From NCBI GenBank assembly GCA_023955225.1, contig JAGSGJ010000054.1:1-9440 (forward strand): 9,440 nt of DNA, read 5' to 3'. Of the stretch, positions 6,289 through 9,440 are shown piece by piece. The stretch comes from Sulfurovum sp. Lineage in GTDB: Bacteria > Campylobacterota > Campylobacteria > Campylobacterales > Sulfurovaceae. The position numbers and the translations under genes are program-made. The notes beneath the pieces were generated by a model. That model had not been told where the DNA came from, did not search any database, and saw only the letters and a program-made list of their open reading frames with translations. The stretch's first letter is position 1. Each line of letters starts with the position of its first letter.

Positions 6289-8016
6289 CTATAACTTTAC
6301 GATAAATGCCCCATCATTGATATGTTTACGTACTTTTTTCAAGGCTGTTCTTGCAGTTTTTTCATCTTTATACGCACCGATAAGTACTTTATAGTTGTCC
6401 ATATTCCTTACCTTGTAACGTAATCCCAAGGCTTCTATTTTTAAGAGATATACTTTATTTGGCATGGTAGAAAATGAACCTGCCTGCACATAATACTTAT
6501 GAGTAAGGCCCTTTGTCACATGATTTGTTTTGGGTGGTACTTTTGTTTTGACATTCGTGAATAACTTTTCTGATCTAGCCTTTTTATCCGTGACTCTTTT
6601 AGAAGAAGATTTCAAACCGGGTTTAACCTTGCTTTTCGCCAGCCACTTCATGATCTCATCTTGTAATTTGGCTCCACGATATTTTGCCTTTGAACTGTTG
6701 ATGATAATAACAACCGTGTAGAATTTTCCTACCCTGTTTTTTACATACCCGCCTATATTTTTCACACGCCTGAGTGTTCCTGTCTTCATCCATGCACGTT
6801 TATTGACCACTGTATTTCTAAAACGGCGTTTGATTGTGCCATCCACACCCGCTATAGAAAGTGTCTCCATCCATCTGGATCCATAACGATCATAGGCATC
6901 ATCATACATCTGGGCCAATAGTTTTGCGTTCATCTTTGATGTACGGGAAAGCCCGCTTCCATTGTCTATTCTTAATGTTCCCTCACCCAATGCACCTCTT
7001 GAATCCAAGATATATCTGATCGCATCTCTTCCTTTTTTCACTGTGGCAGGAGCACCATAGAGTTTTGCGCCCAAAAGAAGCAGAAGATGTCTTGCGTAAA
7101 GGTTATTACTCTCTTTGGCAGTTTCAGAAATGATCTCTTCTAAAGGATCCGAATAATGGGTAAAAAGTCCTCTTGCTTCTAGAGGTATTTTATGTAATTT
7201 CAAGCCTCCTCTGACAGGTATCCCCTCTTTTATCAGTCCATCTTTCAATGCATAATAAAATGATTTATAAGGTTTTGTAATGACTTTACAGATATTACGT
7301 TTTCCACATCGTTTAGAGATCTTCCCTTTTAGAAACACTATAGGAACTGCTTCACTCTTATCGATTTTTACCCTTGGCCAGGAGTATTTTCCTTTACATG
7401 GTTTATTGACATGTTCTAATTGATCAACAACTTTATAACTTTCATCCACATGTTTTTTATGTACTTTATTGTCCTTAGGTATCACACATACGGTTACTAC
7501 ACGTTCATTGAACATCATTGCATCAGGCATGGCATTATATGCACTATAAAGATTTTCATCAAAACCTGAACTGTCTTTATTACCTACTTTAAAATAACCT
7601 CTATCTATAACGATATCACCTCTGATCTCGCGTATGCCCTCCTCGCGTATATCAGAGATGATCTTCTCAAGATCCTTAGCATTTAAGGTCGGATCACCAA
7701 ACCCTTTCATCAATAGATCACCTTGAAGTACACCACTTTGCAATGTTCCTGTGGTATAGAACTTTGTAGGCCAACGGTAGTCAAACCCCAATTTCAGTAC
7801 CGATGCATACGTCGTTAAAACCTTGATAACAGATGCCGGTGTACGGGTCTTTTGTGCGTTGAGTGAAGCAACGACCTTTCCATTTTTGCCAGCTTCTTTA
7901 ATATAGATACTGATATCTTTTTTTGCGATACCTGATTTACGTATCTCTTCATTTATGATTTGGGGTAAAGCATACAGCCAGACAGAGAAGACCAAATAGA
8001 CCAATAGACTTCTCAA
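6289..8016 (-). CDS. dacB: PBP4-type D-alanyl-D-alanine carboxypeptidase/endopeptidase with C-terminal SPOR domain
   Basis: 575 residues, a class C penicillin-binding protein (peptidase family S13) that trims or cleaves peptidoglycan cross-links in the periplasm. An N-terminal signal peptide (hydrophobic 4-16, possible cleavage after LYA16) precedes SVIK (S62 nucleophile, K65), SNN (303-305) and KTG (411-413). The approximately 240-residue spacing between the first two motifs is the large insertion typical of PBP4. A Lys-rich linker (about 462-504) leads to a SPOR domain (about 505-575, YYVQAGSFS and VLIGAYKDEKTAR), which binds glycans stripped of stem peptides at division sites. Four cysteines (177, 207, 237, 243) in the insertion could form disulfides. 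The start is TTG, sharing TTGA with the ovoB stop, with AAGG about 7-10 bases upstream. No in-frame ATG would keep the signal peptide. Confidence 0.92.
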   Translation of the reverse strand: MRSLLVYLVFSVWLYALPQIINEEIRKSGIAKKDISIYIKEAGKNGKVVASLNAQKTRTPASVIKVLTTYASVLKLGFDYRWPTKFYTTGTLQSGVLQGDLLMKGFGDPTLNAKDLEKIISDIREEGIREIRGDIVIDRGYFKVGNKDSSGFDENLYSAYNAMPDAMMFNERVVTVCVIPKDNKVHKKHVDESYKVVDQLEHVNKPCKGKYSWPRVKIDKSEAVPIVFLKGKISKRCGKRNICKVITKPYKSFYYALKDGLIKEGIPVRGGLKLHKIPLEARGLFTHYSDPLEEIISETAKESNNLYARHLLLLLGAKLYGAPATVKKGRDAIRYILDSRGALGEGTLRIDNGSGLSRTSKMNAKLLAQMYDDAYDRYGSRWMETLSIAGVDGTIKRRFRNTVVNKRAWMKTGTLRRVKNIGGYVKNRVGKFYTVVIIINSSKAKYRGAKLQDEIMKWLAKSKVKPGLKSSSKRVTDKKARSEKLFTNVKTKVPPKTNHVTKGLTHKYYVQAGSFSTMPNKVYLLKIEALGLRYKVRNMDNYKVLIGAYKDEKTARTALKKVRKHINDGAFIVKL

Positions 8017-9167
8017 TATTCTGCCTTATATCCATCAAAAAGTTGCTGCATCGATTGTTTGACAACTTCTTTCGATGTTCCCACATTAAGACGCATAAAG
8101 CCTTCACCGGCAGTACCAAAGCTCTTGCCGTCATTCAGTCCAAGTTTTGCTTTATACAAAAAGAAATCCACCAGTTCATCATGAGAGAGCCCCATCCCTT
8201 CGCAATCTAGCCACATTAAATAGGTTGCTTCTGTAGGCACTGCATGTATGGGTATATGATGCTCATGTAAAAATGTGTTCACATAGGTGATGTTTGAGAG
8301 TAAATGCTCTTTCAGCCGCTCTAGCCATGGGGCACCTTCACGATAGGCACTCATCAATGCTTCTATACCAAAAGGGTTCCCATTGGTAATGCCTGACCTG
8401 TTTTGCTCAAGTATATATTCTTGACGTAGTCTGCTATCGGGGATGATCGCATAAGAGGTATTCAGACCCGCGACGTTAAATGTTTTGGATGGGGCATTTA
8501 AGATGACACAATGATGCATCATCTTCTCAAAACTGCCAATGCTGCGATGGACATTTGCATAAACAATATCTGCATGAATTTCATCCGAAATGATCAGCAC
8601 ATCATTCTCTATACAAATATCAATGATCTTCTCCAACTCTTTTTTAGACCACACACGTCCTGTTGGATTATGCGGTGAACAGAGTAAAAAGAGTTTGGCT
8701 TCTTTTGCTTTATTCTCAAAGTCTTCAAAATCTATATGATAACTGCCATTTTCGTACACCAGTGTATTGTCAAGTACCCTTCTGTTTTTATGTTCTATGG
8801 AACTGACAAAAGGAGGATAGATCGGTGTTTGTACTATGATGCCATCGCCCTCTTGAGTGTAAGCAGCGATGATAAAATTCAAAGAAGGCACCACACCATA
8901 ACAAGGGACGATCCACTCTTTTTCTATCTGCCAGGAAAAACGATTTTGCATCCAGTTTTGAATCGCTTTATAATAGCTATCAGGGTAAATAGTATAGCCG
9001 TACAGAGGGTGAGAGGCTCGTTTCATCATCGACTCTTGCACACACTTTGGTGAAGCCAGATCCATATCTGCCACCCACAAAGGGATCAGATCATCCGTGC
9101 CAAATTTCTTCTTGGCTTCATCCCACTTTACGTTGTGTGTACCTTGACGGTTTACAGATTCAAACAT
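8013..9167 (-). CDS. ovoB: PatB/MalY-type PLP C-S lyase, probable OvoB (5-histidylcysteine sulfoxide lyase)
   Basis: 384 residues, the full length of MalY/PatB fold-type I C-S beta-lyases. Hallmarks are LWVADMDLASP (30-40), YGYTIYP (56-62), SPHNPTGR (164-171), SDEIHAD (194-200), the PLP lysine K228 in APSKTFNVAGL, and MRLNVGTS with R359. The motifs alone would also fit cystathionine beta-lyase. The OvoB call comes from the upstream partner: its start lies inside the 3' end of an ovoA-like gene (8-base overlap ATGTTTGA). In ovothiol synthesis OvoB cleaves the 5-histidylcysteine sulfoxide made by OvoA to 5-thiohistidine, releasing pyruvate and ammonia. The enzyme is cytoplasmic, with no signal peptide. 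AGAGAAG precedes the ATG. Its stop overlaps the TTG start of dacB. Confidence 0.78.
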   Translation of the reverse strand: MFESVNRQGTHNVKWDEAKKKFGTDDLIPLWVADMDLASPKCVQESMMKRASHPLYGYTIYPDSYYKAIQNWMQNRFSWQIEKEWIVPCYGVVPSLNFIIAAYTQEGDGIIVQTPIYPPFVSSIEHKNRRVLDNTLVYENGSYHIDFEDFENKAKEAKLFLLCSPHNPTGRVWSKKELEKIIDICIENDVLIISDEIHADIVYANVHRSIGSFEKMMHHCVILNAPSKTFNVAGLNTSYAIIPDSRLRQEYILEQNRSGITNGNPFGIEALMSAYREGAPWLERLKEHLLSNITYVNTFLHEHHIPIHAVPTEATYLMWLDCEGMGLSHDELVDFFLYKAKLGLNDGKSFGTAGEGFMRLNVGTSKEVVKQSMQQLFDGYKAEY

Positions 9168-9440
9168 TTTTACTTCTCTTTTGCCAAATGGTCATATGGG
9201 CTATCGTATATTGATGTTTACGTGCAGTCTCTTGTATGACAAACGGGATATCTCTGGTATCAATTAGTTCAAAGTCTTTACCCAATATCTCTTTAAGCCC
9301 TTCAAGTGTCGTGATGTTCTCACCATCTCTTTTGTATCCACCTATCCATTTCTCTTTAGGTGTAGACTCCTCCTGCCAGGTGTACGGAGAGGTTAAAATA
9401 AGCATACCTCCATCATTGATACGTGAAGCCAGAGAATCTA
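9160..9440 (-). CDS. ovoA: 3' end of OvoA-like 4-mercaptohistidine N1-methyltransferase region, cut by the right edge
   Basis: The frame is open to the right edge; the visible end is about 92 residues, beginning DSLASRINDGGMLILTSPYT and ending QKRSKNV. The Met at 9405 is internal: LASRINDGG continues upstream in the same frame. LTSPYTWQEE-TPKEKWIGG, then a segment on the pattern GENITTLEGLKEIL--DFEL, RDIPFVIQETARKHQY and a final TIWQKR match the end of the OvoA C-terminal SAM methyltransferase, which methylates 5-thiohistidine to ovothiol A. Full OvoA also carries an iron-dependent sulfoxide-synthase domain, which would lie outside the window, so a stand-alone methyltransferase cannot be excluded. 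Overlap with the C-S lyase gene supports the assignment. Its promoter is not in view. Confidence 0.78.
   Translation of the reverse strand, partial: DSLASRINDGGMLILTSPYTWQEESTPKEKWIGGYKRDGENITTLEGLKEILGKDFELIDTRDIPFVIQETARKHQYTIAHMTIWQKRSKNV

Noticed and set aside
5910..6721. Plus-strand open frames opposite dapC and dacB, including one across the 44-base gap
   Set aside because: No conserved motif, and the minus-strand genes there carry clear active-site residues and a SPOR domain.
7949..8134. 61-codon minus-strand open frame across the ovoB/dacB junction
   Set aside because: It is in a different frame from both genes, which are intact there (MRLNVGTS end of ovoB, signal peptide of dacB). 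Its hydrophobic tail is a frame-shifted reading of the dacB signal region.
8736..9053. 105-codon plus-strand open frame opposite ovoB
   Set aside because: It lies wholly antisense to a gene with complete PLP-lyase motifs, has no recognisable domain, and its composition is what the opposite strand of a coding gene gives.
5117..9167. Two PLP enzymes in one window as a recent tandem duplication
   Set aside because: They belong to different subgroups (SKRSSAPGLRSG aminotransferase versus SKTFNVAGL C-S lyase), share only fold-level motifs, and are separated by dacB.
9160..9405. Reading the right-edge frame as a complete 81-residue protein starting at 9405
   Set aside because: The frame continues upstream without a stop as LASRINDGG, which fits the methyltransferase fold, so the Met is internal and the gene is truncated by the window.

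Overview
The window looks like a chromosomal segment of a Campylobacterota (Epsilonproteobacteria) member, most plausibly a free-living type in the Sulfurovum/Sulfurimonas range. This rests on the AT-rich, tightly overlapped gene layout, on MurC motif variants that I associate with this phylum (GAHGKST, HKYSRT), and on a dapC-like aminotransferase / murC / mutS2 gene order that I recall from Helicobacter and Campylobacter. The genus is an inference. All genes read on the minus strand, so transcription runs from the right edge to the left edge. There is no mobile element, CRISPR array, tRNA or rRNA, and no gene-free stretch longer than about 100 bases.

Right end (8013-9440): the 3' end of a gene whose product matches the C-terminal methyltransferase part of OvoA, then a complete PLP-dependent C-S lyase best read as OvoB. 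Together they imply biosynthesis of ovothiol A, a redox-active thiol-histidine. The two genes overlap by 8 bases. The OvoB stop overlaps the TTG start of the next gene in the tetranucleotide TTGA.

Middle (3202-8016): a peptidoglycan group. It holds a PBP4-type D-Ala-D-Ala carboxypeptidase/endopeptidase fused to a C-terminal SPOR domain (dacB-like), a probable succinyldiaminopimelate aminotransferase (dapC) that has its own likely promoter in a 44-base gap, an unrecognised very acidic 197-residue helical protein, and murC. The dapC-hypothetical and hypothetical-murC junctions are both TAATG one-base overlaps, so the three should be translated together.

Left end (1-3205): murC overlaps (ATGA) a signal-peptide-bearing DUF481 outer-membrane beta-barrel gene. 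A perfect 8-bp hairpin follows, a probable operon end. Then a promoter with a perfect TATAAT drives mutS2 (GTG start), whose Smr domain has an altered LDLR-type motif. A last TATAAT precedes a GTG-started gene that runs off the left edge.

The most interesting signals are the ovothiol pair coupled to a cell-wall hydrolase, the PBP4-SPOR fusion, the conserved-looking acidic protein locked between dapC and murC, and the degenerate Smr catalytic motif in MutS2. I see no evidence for a wholly new multi-gene defence or mobile system here.
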